Shown in pieces: positions 37,271-48,027 of a stretch of DNA of 64,000 bases; positions within the stretch are counted from its first letter, which is position 1; each line of letters starts with the position of its first letter. This DNA comes from Margaritifera margaritifera. Its lineage: Eukaryota; Mollusca; Bivalvia; Unionida; Margaritiferidae. Position numbers and translations under genes: made by a program. The DNA lies in NCBI GenBank assembly GCA_029931535.1, contig JAQPZY010001332.1, forward strand, positions 1,819,001 through 1,883,000. The letters run 5' to 3'. The notes under the pieces are model-generated. The model was not told where the DNA came from. It worked only from the letters and a program-made list of their open reading frames with translations, and searched no databases.

Positions 37271-38084
37271 AAAATTTAGAACTGGAAAGTTTGACAAAGA
37301 ACAAGCTCTCAATCGAATATCTTGGCTAGCCATGTGATTTAAATGGTTTTACTACTTATTATAATATAAAGTCGAGTTCTAGATGTCAATAAAAGTTATA
37401 ATGAATGTTATTTTGTACAAAATGTTGGCATATAACAACAGATTAGTGTTTGAATTTCAGTGTTGAAACAAAACTTCTACTGACGGTATTTTGCTTATAA
37501 AATCCATAATATTTTACCGATTTCTTTAATTCAAGAAGCAATATTTGCAGGATAGAATTCCGCATAAAACCAGACCAATAAATGCATAATTTCAGTATGA
37601 TATTTAGAGAATTCTCTATTTTATATTCAAGCTTTTTTCGAGTGAGACTACATAACGCTCAAAAATGGCCATTTTTAGAGCTTGTTTCCATGCATATCTC
37701 AACAATGGGTTACACTAACCTCTTGAAATTTTCAGGAAAGTAAGAGAGGTATATGCCAGGCTTACCAATCTTTAAAATTGGTTCATATCTTGTTTAATTT
37801 TTCTATTTCATGCATATAACATGAAAATTCCTTTATCAGCACCAATACCGTGTTTTAGCCGTAAGTTCTTATGTCCAAGGCTTTGTCCAAGGTATTTCCT
37901 AGTTTTTTTTTAAATGTACGAGATAATGTCCAAGGGTTGCTTATAAAACCTAAGACAAAATATCAGTATTGTCCGAGGTTTCCCAGGTTTTCCTAGGAAA
38001 ATCTAGGAAAAACCTCGGACATCCAAGGTTTTTTGGTCAAAATTCCAAGTTACCCTCGGAAAATGTACAGCCGGGTAATATGAA

Positions 38085-38870
38085 AGGATCTTGCTCAATA
38101 TCAAAATCATCTGTGATCTTGATATAAGCTTATATGCCTAGTTTGATCAAAAATCAAAATCAGACCAGAAATATGGTCCCAGAATAGTAACAAATTCTGC
38201 CAATCAGATGCAAGATCAGTTTATTAATATGTGTGGATTTTGATGATATGAGCCCATAATTCCATGTTTGATCAGAATCGGACAATAGATATGGCACCAA
38301 GAGTGGTAGCCAGCTCAGCCAATCAGACTCAAAACCATTTCACAAATATGAATGGATCTCACTCAATAACAAACCTGTCCAAGATCACAATGATATAAGT
38401 CCATATTCCATATCTGATCAAAACTGAATCAGAACTATGGCCTCCAGAGTGGTAAAATACTCAGCAAATCAGATGCTAGATCACCTCATTATTTATACTG
38501 CATTGATCTTGCTTATTATTAGGTTTATTATTTACCCTAAGTGCATGCCATCCACAATGTTTGGTAAAGAAACTTACTCTTGAAAAAAGTTACTCTGCAA
38601 AATCCATTTTTCTTCAATTCACAATGACCTTGACCTTTCACCATTTAACCCCCAAATCAACAGGCTTCTCTCTGACACAGTCATCCTCAACCTTTGGTCA
38701 AGGTACATGGCTGATAACTTAAGTTTTTGTGCAGAAACAATTTTTCATTTTTTAGTCACAGTGACCATGACTTTTTGCTCCCCAATCTACTAGGCTTCTT
38801 CCTTACTCCCAAGTGCAAGCCGTCATCAACGTTTAGTCCAGGTCTATGATACAGAACTTCTAAGTATCAC
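38085..38870. repeat. Mixed array: family C units followed by family A units
   Basis: Three to four family C units (about 140-170 bp; ATCCAAGATCACAATGATATAAG, CAGAGTGGTAA, CAGCCAATCAGA) run to about 38530, then two family A units (TGACCTTGACCTTTCACC near 38625; AAGTGCAAGCC). The array starts 10 bp after the right end of the outer element. Families A and C thus share one array. Confidence 0.75.
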
Positions 38871-39329
38871 TACACTAAACCAATCAGTTGTTACTGCATC
38901 CCTATCAAAATCATTGAATATTTTTTTCTCTTTGTTTTCCTGATCATTAGCATACCAGTGAATAATGTTACTTGCATTCAACAGAAAGCAGCATTAAAGA
39001 ATAAACAGAAAATAAAATGCTTATTGAGTTAAACCTCTAGGCTTTTGTGTAGGATCACAAAGCAAACGTGTTATTTGGCCAGTTTCAGAAAAGTCCCTGG
39101 TACTTAAAATTCTAGTCAGTTCATTCAAATGCAACTTTTGTTTAAAAATTCAACCTAACCTAGCATGCAGAGAAGGCTGATTTTTTTATATGTTGTATCC
39201 TGTTAGTGCCGAACATAAGACAGTTTTGGTGCATTTGAACTTGTAATCAATGCACTAGAATTTATCACAAATGTAGAAAAATTTTAAAATAAATAAGGAA
39301 CTAGATTAGTGGAGTAATACCTCAAGTTA

Positions 39330-39660
39330 TTGTGCATAAACCATCTGTCTTTTTGCAGACCCACAGTGATCTTCACCTTGGAACTCTAGATCCCAAATTT
39401 ATAGCTTCTTATTTTATCTTAAACACAAGTCATCCACAAAGTTTGGTCCAGGTTTGTGGTGTAAAACTAATGTTATTGTGCAGAAACCACTTTCTTCTTT
39501 CAGTCACAGTGACCTTGATCTTTGACCCTTTCACCCCAAAATCAATAGGCTTCTTCCTTACCTCAAAGTTTGGTAAAAGCAGATGTGTAAAACTAGAGTC
39601 ATTATGAAGTCACTAACAAGCTAAGAGCTGTACAGATGGATGTACATACAGATGTGCAGA
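39330..39660. repeat. Repeat family A, two units
   Basis: Units with AAACACAAGTCATCCACAAAGTTTGG, ATTGTGCAGAAACC and CAGTCACAGTGACCTTGATCTTTGACC, ending in a GATGGATG...CAGACA-type tail. Confidence 0.78.
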
Positions 39661-40186
39661 CAATGTCATAACAATAACTGCCCCACCTTTTGTTGGACAT
39701 ATACAAATTATATTGAATTATTGTTATCTTTTTTTAAATATCTTTGAAGTAAAATTGCATGAAATAAAGTTAAAAACTATTAAACAATAGAAACTGAATT
39801 CCGAGCATATGCAAATATATATTTTGCTTAATACAGAAAATTTCTCTCCAAATAATGACTACTTGATGCAAAATTATGTTTTGAATTATCAAATACTTTG
39901 TTTCTTTTTAAAACATAAAGTGATTAAATATTCAATAACTTTACATTGTATAGAAAAGAAACAAAATATGTATTAACTCCATAACACATATATCAACACA
40001 ACTGTGTAAATATCAATGCATAAAAAATCTGAATAAGGAAAAGATTTAAATGTATTCAGTGCTATGCAATTACAAAATGAACATTAAAATATCATAAAAT
40101 GTAACATTCTATAGAATAAATTAAAAAGGATGATATGCCAAAAAAAAATTCAGATTTTTTGGGGGGGAGGGGGGAGGGACAGGTTA

Positions 40187-41890
40187 CTGTAGTATAATTT
40201 ATTTTCGTGGGGCTCAATTTTCGTGGTTTTGTAAAAAAAAGACATTTTTGTGGGTACTTAAATTCATGGTTTTGCCTATCAAAGTTTGCATATTACTAAG
40301 TGTTTAATTTTGTGGTTTAACCTCTAGAAATACCCAAAATAAAGAATAAAAAAAGAATAAAACTCTGCCGATGCAAACGGCGGTCACTTGAATGTTTATA
40401 ACAATACTTGCACATGTATGAGCACAAATTAAAAACCTGACAACTTCAATACTGACACCGTGTTTCTGTCCAAGTGAATAACATCAATGGAAGCTGGCGC
40501 AGCCAACAACACTAAAACAATACTACCGCCTCTATGATCACAAATAACACACCTGTCAAGGTCAATCACTTACACAGTGTTTTCATCTGAGTGCTCAACA
40601 TCAAAGGAAGCCGACACAGACTACAACACTAAGTCAATCGGTTATTAAAGTAACCTGTATGATCTCTAACTTAAAACACTATCCATAAAGGGAACAAAAC
40701 ACGTTACCGGCTGCCCTTTGCTCAATGCAATCAGCAGACAGTGGCAATATTTGATGTGTCTAGAGCCCATCAATGTGAGAAGATGCTAACTAAATTGAAA
40801 GACAGTGGAATCATGCGTTTGTTTGTGCCTGCCTCATGTACAGACCAACTCAACCACTAGACTTGAAAATAAATAAAGAGTACAAAGAATAATTACAATC
40901 ACACTTTTATAACTGGTATGCTAAACAGGTCATGGAGGCCATCACGAAAAAAAGGAAGATGCTACTGGTGACGATCACTGATTGCAACCTCATTAATCAA
41001 GCCAATTCGGGCTGAATGGATAATTGCTCACATGCGACAATGAGTGAAAGATGTGACCTAATTATCAGTGGTTTGGAGAAAGCTGGACTTGTTTAATTCT
41101 GCAATTTGGGGATTATTTACCCGACAAGCATTTGTGTGTACATTGAGACTTGATTGACACAATGTTGATACAGTGGCTTTGTCCGAAAATCAGTGAAGTG
41201 TGAGTTTTAATACTCTGCTGTAATTAGTGTATATACGTAGTGTTTCATTAATAATAGTGCTTCAAGCAATAGTTCTAGTATTTTACAGGCTTGTTGTTCT
41301 TTTGGATTAAAAATGCATGGATAAAATGAAATGTGGTTTCAGGAGGATTTAAATTGTTTAACAACAGTTTAACAACAGTTGTACTCGAGTGAAGGATCGA
41401 TTTGAACAAGTATTTAATTTAATTTTCATATACTATTATTTTTTATTATTCTTTCTTTAATTTCAACATTACTAGTGTTTGAATACCTTATGGTTTTTCT
41501 CGTTTCTCTCTATCCTTACCTATCTCACATATCGATTTAAGGCAGCGAGTGGAAATTACAGCTATCGGATATCTTATCGACACGTGTGCACTGAAACAAT
41601 ATAAAATGCTTTATAATTCTTTTTTCAAAGGTTTAAAATAAAACAAACACGTGTAAAAGCTAATATTTTATTTCCAAATTAGAGTATTGACGTTGATTTA
41701 TTAAATACTAGTAGGTTCCTTAATCTCTAGGAATGACACACAGAAAGAAAATGAGTGGGGGGGGGGGTTGCCGCTATCATCATACATCATCATATGTGGC
41801 TAATTTTTCGTTGGGTATTTAAATTCATGGTTCAGTGCAACAACAAAAACCACAAAAATTGGTCCCCCACAAAAATTGATGATACTACAG
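40187..41890. mobile_element. 1.7 kb TA-flanked non-autonomous element with TTTTCGTGG-type ends
   Basis: The ends CTGTAGTATAATTTATTTTC (from 40187) and its inverted counterpart (to 41890, CTACAG) are bordered by TA (40185-40186, 41891-41892). TIR similarity extends about 90 bp with mismatches and contains ATTTTCGTGG twice at the left and AATTTTTGTGG-like versions at the right. Inside I find no frame longer than chance, and a G run at about 41757-41767. Likely a Tc1/mariner-group non-autonomous element. Confidence 0.68.
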
Positions 41891-42010
41891 TATTAAATGT
41901 ATGTCTCACCTCCTGCAATATTCTTTAAAGGCAACACAAAATTGGGCATTTATTGAATACAGCAATGTCATAAAAGAAAATATAATATATATAAAATATT
42001 TAATACATAC

Positions 42011-42139
42011 GTCCCTCTTTTGTTTTGAAAGAAACTTGAGCAGATTCATTTTTTCCAATGCTAGTGCTGGCTGTCACAGTCAAATTGTAGTTCCAAAATT
42101 CCTCAAGGCCAGTCAATTTGAAAGACCTTTCTTGAAACC
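42011..42139 (-). CDS. FN3 receptor gene, exon c: second half of an FN3 domain
   Basis: The exon is 129 bp. The acceptor is CTACTCGTAG and the donor GTATGT. It begins with two bases that complete the split codon from 51920 and ends in phase 1. The product reads LTGLEEFWNYNLTVTASTSI then GKNESAQVSFKTKEG, a textbook FN3 E-F-G segment (L-x-x-x-x-x-Y-N-x-T-V-x-A-x-T-x-x-G). Exons b and c thus complete one FN3 domain. The following intron (42010-20490, 21.5 kb) contains the large nested transposon. A further FN3 domain flanked by phase-1 introns could be missed in it, because skipping one would keep the frame. Confidence 0.85.
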
Positions 42140-42346
42140 CTACGAGTAGATGAAATATTCACATGAACTGTATCATCAATTCAAAGTCTGTCAAAAATGC
42201 TCAAACCATAAAGGTGCATCTTTTATTTTAGATACCTATAATAAGATAATAAGACATTTTTCATTGTGCCAACCTTAAAAATACATTCTCAGTAAGGCAG
42301 CTGATATTTGTCCACAAGTTGTCAGTAAGGTGTACTGAAATACTAT

Positions 42347-42600
42347 GTTGGTTGGTTGGTTGTTATGGGTTTAACGCCATTTTTCAGCACATGATAGGCT
42401 ATACATGGCGGCCAGTGTATCTGGTGGAGAAGAACCCGAGAAAAACGCAGGAAGAACCACCAACCCACAGGAAGCTACTGGCAGGCTTTCTCACATACTC
42501 ACGTTGGCCGAGCCCGAGACTCGAACCTACGCAGACAGAGGTGAGATGTCAGTGATCTGTAAAGACGAGCACCTTAGACCACTCGGCCACCCAGGGCCCC
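42347..42600 (-). mobile_element. tRNA-derived SINE, copy 1, with perfect target duplication
   Basis: GAAATACTAT borders both sides (42337-42346 and 42601-42610). On the minus strand the 254-bp body begins GGGGCCCTGGGTGGCCGAGTGG, with A box TGGCCGAGTGG (42589-42579) and B box GGTTCGAGTCT (42527-42517), then a conserved-looking middle and a 3' end of CCAACC repeats. The A box suits a tRNA-Ser/Leu ancestor. The intact duplication means a fairly young insertion. Confidence 0.88.
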
Positions 42601-42954
42601 GAAATACTATATAGTGCTGTAGATGAATTGGAAAACATGCATTTGAAAAGTTTACAAGTGGGGTCTAATGCACAAAAGCAACATTATGTTAAGCTGAAAT
42701 GTTCATAAATTACACACTGGCCTTAATGACCTGCTCAACAGTTTACTGCAAAATACAGTCTTAAGTCCAAGGTTTATTGCAAAATGTAACAAGTCCACCA
42801 AAAGGTGCTACTATGAATCATAACTTCCCACCAGATTTATTAATTTGAATGAGAGTCGTATTATAATAAAGAGATCAGCATGTTTTATTTCAAGTGTTTT
42901 AAAATTATAAATAAGGGTACCATTAATGGCACATTATATGCCCACCCCATGTTT

Positions 42955-43216
42955 AACAGCCCTCAATATAGATAACTGAAATATCTGCATGAAAATCATC
43001 TTCTTCTTTCAGAGTGACTTTCATCTTTTGAAACCCAAATCAACCGGCTTCTTCCTTACCCTAAATGTGAGCCATCCACAAAGTTTAGGCCAGGTCTGTG
43101 ATGTAGAAATAATGTTATTGTGCGGAAACCATTTTTCAGTCAGTGACCTTGATCTTTGACCTTTTGATCCCAAAAACTCATAGCCTTCTTCCTTACTCCA
43201 AGTGCAGTATGTCATG
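42955..43216. repeat. Repeat family A, left part, split by a Tc1 element
   Basis: Family A landmarks (GTGAGCCATCCACAAAGTTTAGG, GTGACCTTGATCTTTGACC, CTTCCTTACTCCAAGTGCA) stop at 43210. They resume at 44519 with TAGATCTAATGTTATTGTGTGG and GTGACCTTG (to about 44680). Confidence 0.78.
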
Positions 43217-43218
43217 TA

Positions 43219-44518
43219 TTCTCACATACAAAAAGTATTTGGTGAAATGGTCACCATTTTGTTATGCTTGAAGAGAAGTTACATTTTGTCTCAACTCTTA
43301 TGATAAAAATAAAGCATGAGGTGACATAATTTGTGTAACTATTCATATATTCATATAAGGGTCACATGAAATAATGATCACTTCCTGTAAGTGTCGTCTA
43401 CTCTTGTTGACACTGAAAATATCATGATAAAAGCCCTATGGGAAGAAAGGGGCAAGAACTCACTATTGATGTTAAAAATATTGCCGTAGATTTGTATCAG
43501 GATGGGAGAAGTGTAACTGAAATAAGCATAATCTTGCAAAGGCTATGAAGTACCATTTCTGAAGTGATTCAAAGATCTTTGGAGTGTGGTTCTGTGGCAA
43601 ACAGGTCAAGAAGTGGCAGGCCTCACTTAGTGACTGAAAGGGATCACTGTTATATGGAAAGGCTTGTGAAACAAAACAGAAGGGATACACTGAGTGACAT
43701 GACTGCCAAATTCAAAGCTAGATGAACAGCTGAACATCATTTACATAGCCATTAATTTAAGTGCCATGTTGCTAGGAAGAAAACTGTGATAAGGGAGATA
43801 AATCGTAAAAAGCGGATAGCATGGTATCATGAGAGAAAAGATGGAGAATATTTGCCAGTTGGACAGAGTTATATTTTCAGATGAATGTGTTTATACTTAG
43901 AGAAACAGCTTCAAAGGTTTGAGACCAGACTTGCTTCCTTCCAAGCACAATCAGAAAAGTTATAATATGGGGGTGCATTTGTATGCACGGCATTGTTACA
44001 TTAACAAGTGTAACTGGGAAGATAAATGCTCAATTTATAGCCTGTTCTGGCTAGACATTTCCTGGACAATCAGTATTTATTTCTGGACAACAACGCACCT
44101 GTTCATCGCACTCAGATCATACAGAAATATAAGACAAGAAATCATTTAAATCACATCAGCTGGCCAGCACAATCACCCGACATTAACATAATGGGAAATC
44201 TTTGGTTGTTTATTCAACAGAAACTTCTGTGTAGACTTCATCTGATCAATTCCAATGATGATTTGTTTGGCACGATTCAGTGCATATGGATGGACATTTC
44301 CCTAAGTTATATTTAAAGTCTGTATAAATCGATCACCAGACAACTAATGCAAGTAATAAGACTGAAAGGATACCTGACAAAGTATTAAGGTAAATTATAT
44401 TAATGTTCTGATTTTTCTGTTTCCCTTTAGAAGCCTAATTACCATATGAAAGTCAACTCTACTTTTCAATGAAAACAAAATGGTGGTCATTTGACCAAAT
44501 ACTTTTTGTATGTGATTC
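43219..44518 (+). mobile_element. Tc1-type transposon, dead, inserted in repeat family A
   Basis: TIRs of about 45 bp contain CACATACAAAAAGTATTTGG at both ends and are flanked by TA (43217-43218, 44519-44520). The plus strand carries a broken transposase. It starts GKELTIDVKNIAVDLYQDGR SVTEIS (paired helix-turn-helix region), then RSRSGRPHLVTERD (the GRPR-like hinge), VIFSDECVYT (second-domain start, about 43873), and worn forms of LDNNAPVHRT (about 44088) and WPAQSPDINIM (about 44160). Several stops and shifts disable it. Confidence 0.82.
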
Positions 44519-44689
44519 TAGATCTAATGTTATTGTGTGGAAATGATTTTTCTTCTTTCAGTCACAGTGACCTTGATTCTTTCACCTTTTGACTCCAAAG
44601 TCAACAGGTTTCTTCCTTTCACGAAGTGAAAATTATCCACAAAGTTTGGTAACTGCAGATGATGGAGAAATGTAGTTCTTTTGTGTTTG

Positions 44690-44725
44690 TATGTGTATGT
44701 ATGTGTGTGTTGGGGGGGGGGGGGA
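44690..44725. repeat. GT-rich tract and G run
   Basis: A (GTAT/GTGT)n tract runs directly into GTTG plus a run of about 11 G at the end of the family A fragment. Comparable homopolymer G/C runs occur at about 16217, 41757, 48541 and 48832. They are simple sequence. Confidence 0.8.
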
Positions 44726-45324
44726 ACTAATTTTATTAATGTCATACTACCTGTCACTATTGCCTTGCTTACATCTTCCAGGACAAAAGTATCCTCGTTC
44801 AAGCTCATAATTCCAACCTCCCATTTAATGGAACATTCTAGAAATCTAGAAGAGAGAGAACCCAGAACCAGTCTGTCTGACTACCATGTCATTGGCTCAT
44901 GCAGAATACTCTTCCTCTTTGACTCAGACTATGCTTAGGCCATCAAATCAGCATGGGAGGAGGGAATCTTGCAATAGTGACAGGTAAGTATTACATTATT
45001 AAATTTAGTACCCCCCTTTTTTGAAAACATTTTAATAGAAGCAATACATTACTTGTCACTATTGGCTTACTGAATTTGCCAGTCTGGAGGGAGGCTGATG
45101 GCCTCAAATAATTGGTATAAAAATGATATGCTCACCCTTACTGAAGGGGTGTCAACTACTGTAAGTTGGCAGCAGACTGGGACACTTTTTGTGCCATAAC
45201 TACTGGGCGCAAGGAAAAAATGCCTTCACTGTGGTGCACCACAGACCGAAGGTAAAAGGAGGAGAAAGTAGTGTGCAGCTGCCAAAACACGGCTCTCATA
45301 ACATCCTCCTATGATAAATGATTA

Positions 45325-45375
45325 AGACAGGCCAATGATTAAGACAGGCCAATGATTAAGACAGGCCAATGAAGC
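45325..45375. repeat. 17-bp tandem triplication
   Basis: AATGATTAAGACAGGCC occurs three times in a row within the worn recombinase region, a local slippage product. Confidence 0.85.
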
Positions 45376-45676
45376 AGCAATAACCCTCGCTTCATGGACT
45401 TTAATTCTCATGAACAAAAGGTCTGTCTCAGTGAGGGACTGATAAGTTCTCCTAACAGCGAGGACAATCCACCAAGAAATGGTGGATGCTGAGATATCAG
45501 CTGAGCTGAACCTTTAATAGGTAGGAAGAGATGCTTCTGACCTTTCCATTGTCTTTATGAAGTGGCAAATAGAACTGTAAAGCCCTAACTGGGCAAAGAA
45601 GTCTGTTTTGATCATGAACAGCACAGATATGGCAGAGACTGGGGATCTCAATAGGGAGTGGAGCTAACAAAGGAAG

Positions 45677-46096
45677 TTAGATATTTGCCAAGAAACATGG
45701 TTGACAGAGGAGAGAAACAGAGTCATAATTACTGTTGAAGCATAAAAACCTCTTTTCTATAGACAAGGCATGAAGCTTGATCCTTCTCGTAGGTGCTAAG
45801 GAGATCAGGAAAACAGTTTTAAGGGTAAGGTTCTCTAAAGAAGCTTCACCATACGGATCATAAGAGGGTTCTGACAAAGCCCACAACACACACAAGAGAT
45901 TCCATCTAAGCATTAGTGAGCACAATACTGGTCTCTGCAGCTCAAAATACTTGATAACATCAGAAAGGTGAGTTTCTGAATCAATGGCTGGACCCTTTGA
46001 GAACTTACGTGTGTTGGACAGGACTGCCCTGTAACTTTTAATAGCAGAAACTGAATATTCTCTCTCTTCAAATAGGATGAGAAGAAAGTCTGCCAC
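45677..46096 (-). pseudogene. DIRS tyrosine recombinase, N-terminal and core start
   Basis: The frame MADFLLILFEEREYSVSAIK SYRAVLSNTRKFSKG is the core-binding domain of a DIRS tyrosine recombinase. LENLTLKTVFLISLAPTRRI KLHALSIE is the start of the catalytic domain; the usual R of the first catalytic box is displaced. Beyond the stop (45677) worn remains extend to about 45200, including LLCPVRALQFYL and a SRVIAASLAYFNH-like third box. Inactive. Confidence 0.75.
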
Positions 46097-46392
46097 TGCA
46101 CTGAGAGAGGAACAGCTAGGATTAACGCTTTTCCTACTGTACCAACTGCAAAAGATTATCCACTTTGCATCACAAACCTTGTTTGTGGACCGTCTCCTAG
46201 CCTAAACAATACAGTGGGCAACCTCACTCTAAAAAACTTGACCTGGTGGATAGATCACTTGAGATAAGCCAAGTGTGAAGGTGGAGAATCTGGGCTGCTG
46301 TGGTGCAACAGCAGGTCTCTCATCTGAGGTAATCTCTTGGTTTGATCTACCAATAGGTCAAGTATACTGCTGAACCACGATCATTAGAGCCA

Positions 46393-47000
46393 CTAAGGGG
46401 CTATCCGAATGAGCTGAGCCATAGAGGTCCTGACCTTGTGGATCACAATCATTCTGAAAGGTGGGAAGATACAAGTCTCATAGTGAACAAGTCCACCAAA
46501 GGGTCTCCCCCACAGTCTAAACAGGAACTTTGCTACCAATTGGTGCAGAGACCATTCCATGAGGACTACCTTGCCTCTACTGGACCAAATATTTTCCTTC
46601 CTGGGAATGTGGCTAACACAGAGGATCTTCCCTTCCGAGGCTGCCCAGTGAAGGAAGTTACAAACCTCCAGGCAAAGAGAAGGCACATGTATACATACTT
46701 GTCACCTAAGGTACTACCAACATGTCATTGGAGACCATCACACAATGGCTCCTTACTTGGCTGCCACACACCTGTAAGGCTAAAAATAACACCCTCATTT
46801 CTAAATTCTTTATGTGAATGGTAGCTTCTTCTTGGGAACATGAACCCTGAACAACTACCCCTTCTGGCTCCACGTGAATGCCCCAAATCTGACACATCAG
46901 TGTACAGACAGGAGTTGGGTTAGGGAGCATGCATTGGGACTCTGGTCAGACACTGGTCCCGATTGGCCCACTAACTCAAGTGGTGATGAAATTCTGACCC
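46393..47000 (-). pseudogene. DIRS RNase H fragment
   Basis: WGIHVEPEGVVVQGSCSQEE ATIHIKNLEMRVLFLALQVC then VRSHCVMVSNDMLVV gives the RNase H order (E in LEMR, D in SNDM). SHIPRKENIW-S-SRGKVVL MEWSLH is the linker to the next domain. Frameshifts lie near 46700 and 46590. Confidence 0.7.
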
Positions 47001-47190
47001 CAGAGAAATTTGAGCTGGCTGGGGATTCTTGTTTCCAGTTCACCAGAAAGAGAAACTGGAGAGGGCTCAAGTATAGTCTTCCATAGGGGAACCAGGTCTC
47101 CTGCAGAGTTCAAGGTCCCTAGAAGGGATAGATATAGGTGAGCCGACATGGGCTTGGCTCAGAGTACCTCCAAAAGAGCCAGGATTCTGT

Positions 47191-47960
47191 TTATCCATCT
47201 AGTGGAACACAAACTCGCCCGAGGTTGGTGAGGAAATTCATCCACACATAAACAAAATCCTGAGAAGGGATTAGATCCAATTTCTCTAGGTTCGGAATGA
47301 GTCCTAGCTGGGTCGCTGTGGACCAGCAGCAGGACAGGTCTAGCAGTAGGGACTTAATGAGGACATTGTGTATCAACCAGTTATCAATCCCCAGAGGCCT
47401 CACGTGGCCAGCAACTACGCCCATCACCCTGGTAAAAGCTCAAGGAGCCAGAGGTATTTCCTGTGAGGAAGAGAAATTGGGATGTGAAGGTATGGATCCT
47501 GAAAGCCAGTGAAGACTGCCTAGTCACTGGGTCTTATGGTGTTTCTGACTGAGGTGATAGTCTCGATCTTGAATGATTCCTCCTGAAGAAACTTGTTTAG
47601 GACAGAAAGATCAATTAAAAGCTGAAACTTCCGAACTTTTGGGGGGACCAGGAAAATCCGAGAGTAGAAAGCCGTAGACTGGTCATTTGCCAACCTTCTC
47701 TACCATGCCCTTCTCCAGAAGGTCCTCTTCCCATAACTGAACCAGTTTTGACTGGTGAAAAAGAATGGGGGTCCTTGCAAAAGGATATGTTCCCAGAAAC
47801 AAAGCCAGTATACTTCTTTTAGTAGAGACTGAACCCATGTATCTTCCATTATGCCCAATCAAACCTTTGAAAAGAGGGCCAGCAGAGCACCCACATGGAT
47901 CCTGGGAAGAAGGATGCACAGCAGGTGAGGGTTCGAGTCCCTAGGGCCTATCTCCCCTTT
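47191..47960 (-). pseudogene. DIRS reverse transcriptase fragment
   Basis: YPFARTPILFHQSKLVQLWE EDLLEKGMVEKV (about 47800-47690) is the segment before the RT fingers; FLVPPK follows in another frame. The later GIDNWLIHNVLIKSLLLDL (about 47370) stands where DIRS RTs have Y-x-D-D-W-L-I. The first Asp is worn to Asn in this copy. STATQLGLIPNLEKLDLIPS follows, matching the RT thumb/connection. Confidence 0.7.
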
Positions 47961-48027
47961 CCTTGGGAAAGGGCCAAGTAAAGGGGGAGGAGTCCACAGG
48001 CTTCCTCCTTCGATCCTTCCAGCCACC

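Larger units (their letters stand above)
32289..37861 (-). mobile_element. Intact-looking 5.57 kb DNA transposon, superfamily not assigned
   Basis: Perfect 26-bp inverted ends begin CGGCTAAAACACGGTATTGG (32289 rightwards; 37861 leftwards). Both flanks are TAA (32286-32288 and 37862-37864), and the left arm of the outer element has the single TAA (as TTA, 22268-22270) at the matching place. This proves a 3-bp target duplication by an in-window comparison. A second short inverted pair, AGTCTCACTC (32319-32328) and GAGTGAGACT (about 37640-37650), lies inside the ends. It carries a single uninterrupted two-exon gene on the minus strand and seven copies of a 14-bp motif in the non-coding parts. 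Three-bp TWA targets are known for PIF/Harbinger; Zator and Academ elements also give about 3-bp duplications. The encoded protein does not clearly match what I know of any of these. Confidence 0.88.
22057..38075. mobile_element. Outer inverted-repeat element with nested insertions
   Basis: The two ends are inverted copies beginning CCCGGCTGTACATTTTCCG (22057 rightwards; 38075 leftwards) and stay about 97% alike over the first 210 bp. The homology continues for about 3.3 kb on each side once two insertions in the right arm are removed. The core between the arms is 25365-27619. Original length is estimated at about 8.9 kb; 16.0 kb with insertions. No adjoining target duplication is seen: the left flank ends TGTCTT and the right begins TAATAT, although a TAATAT lies at 22008-22013. 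The whole sits in the 42010-20490 intron of the FN3 gene. The transposon class is unknown. Confidence 0.82.
27620..38075 (-). repeat. Right inverted arm of the outer element, interrupted twice
   Basis: Reverse-complement copy of 22057-25364. Removing the insertions 27863-29365 and 32289-37861 with their target duplications leaves about 3.37 kb, close to the left arm. Relative to the left arm it lacks about 48 bp between AAATT and CCGGAAAAACTTCC (near 27850; left arm 25099-25146), with short homology at the break. Other differences are scattered substitutions. Confidence 0.8.

Noticed and set aside
22057..38075. Outer element as a Maverick/Polinton (about 16 kb with inverted ends)
   Set aside because: No polymerase, integrase, ATPase or capsid-like gene is present, and the 16 kb length comes from later insertions.
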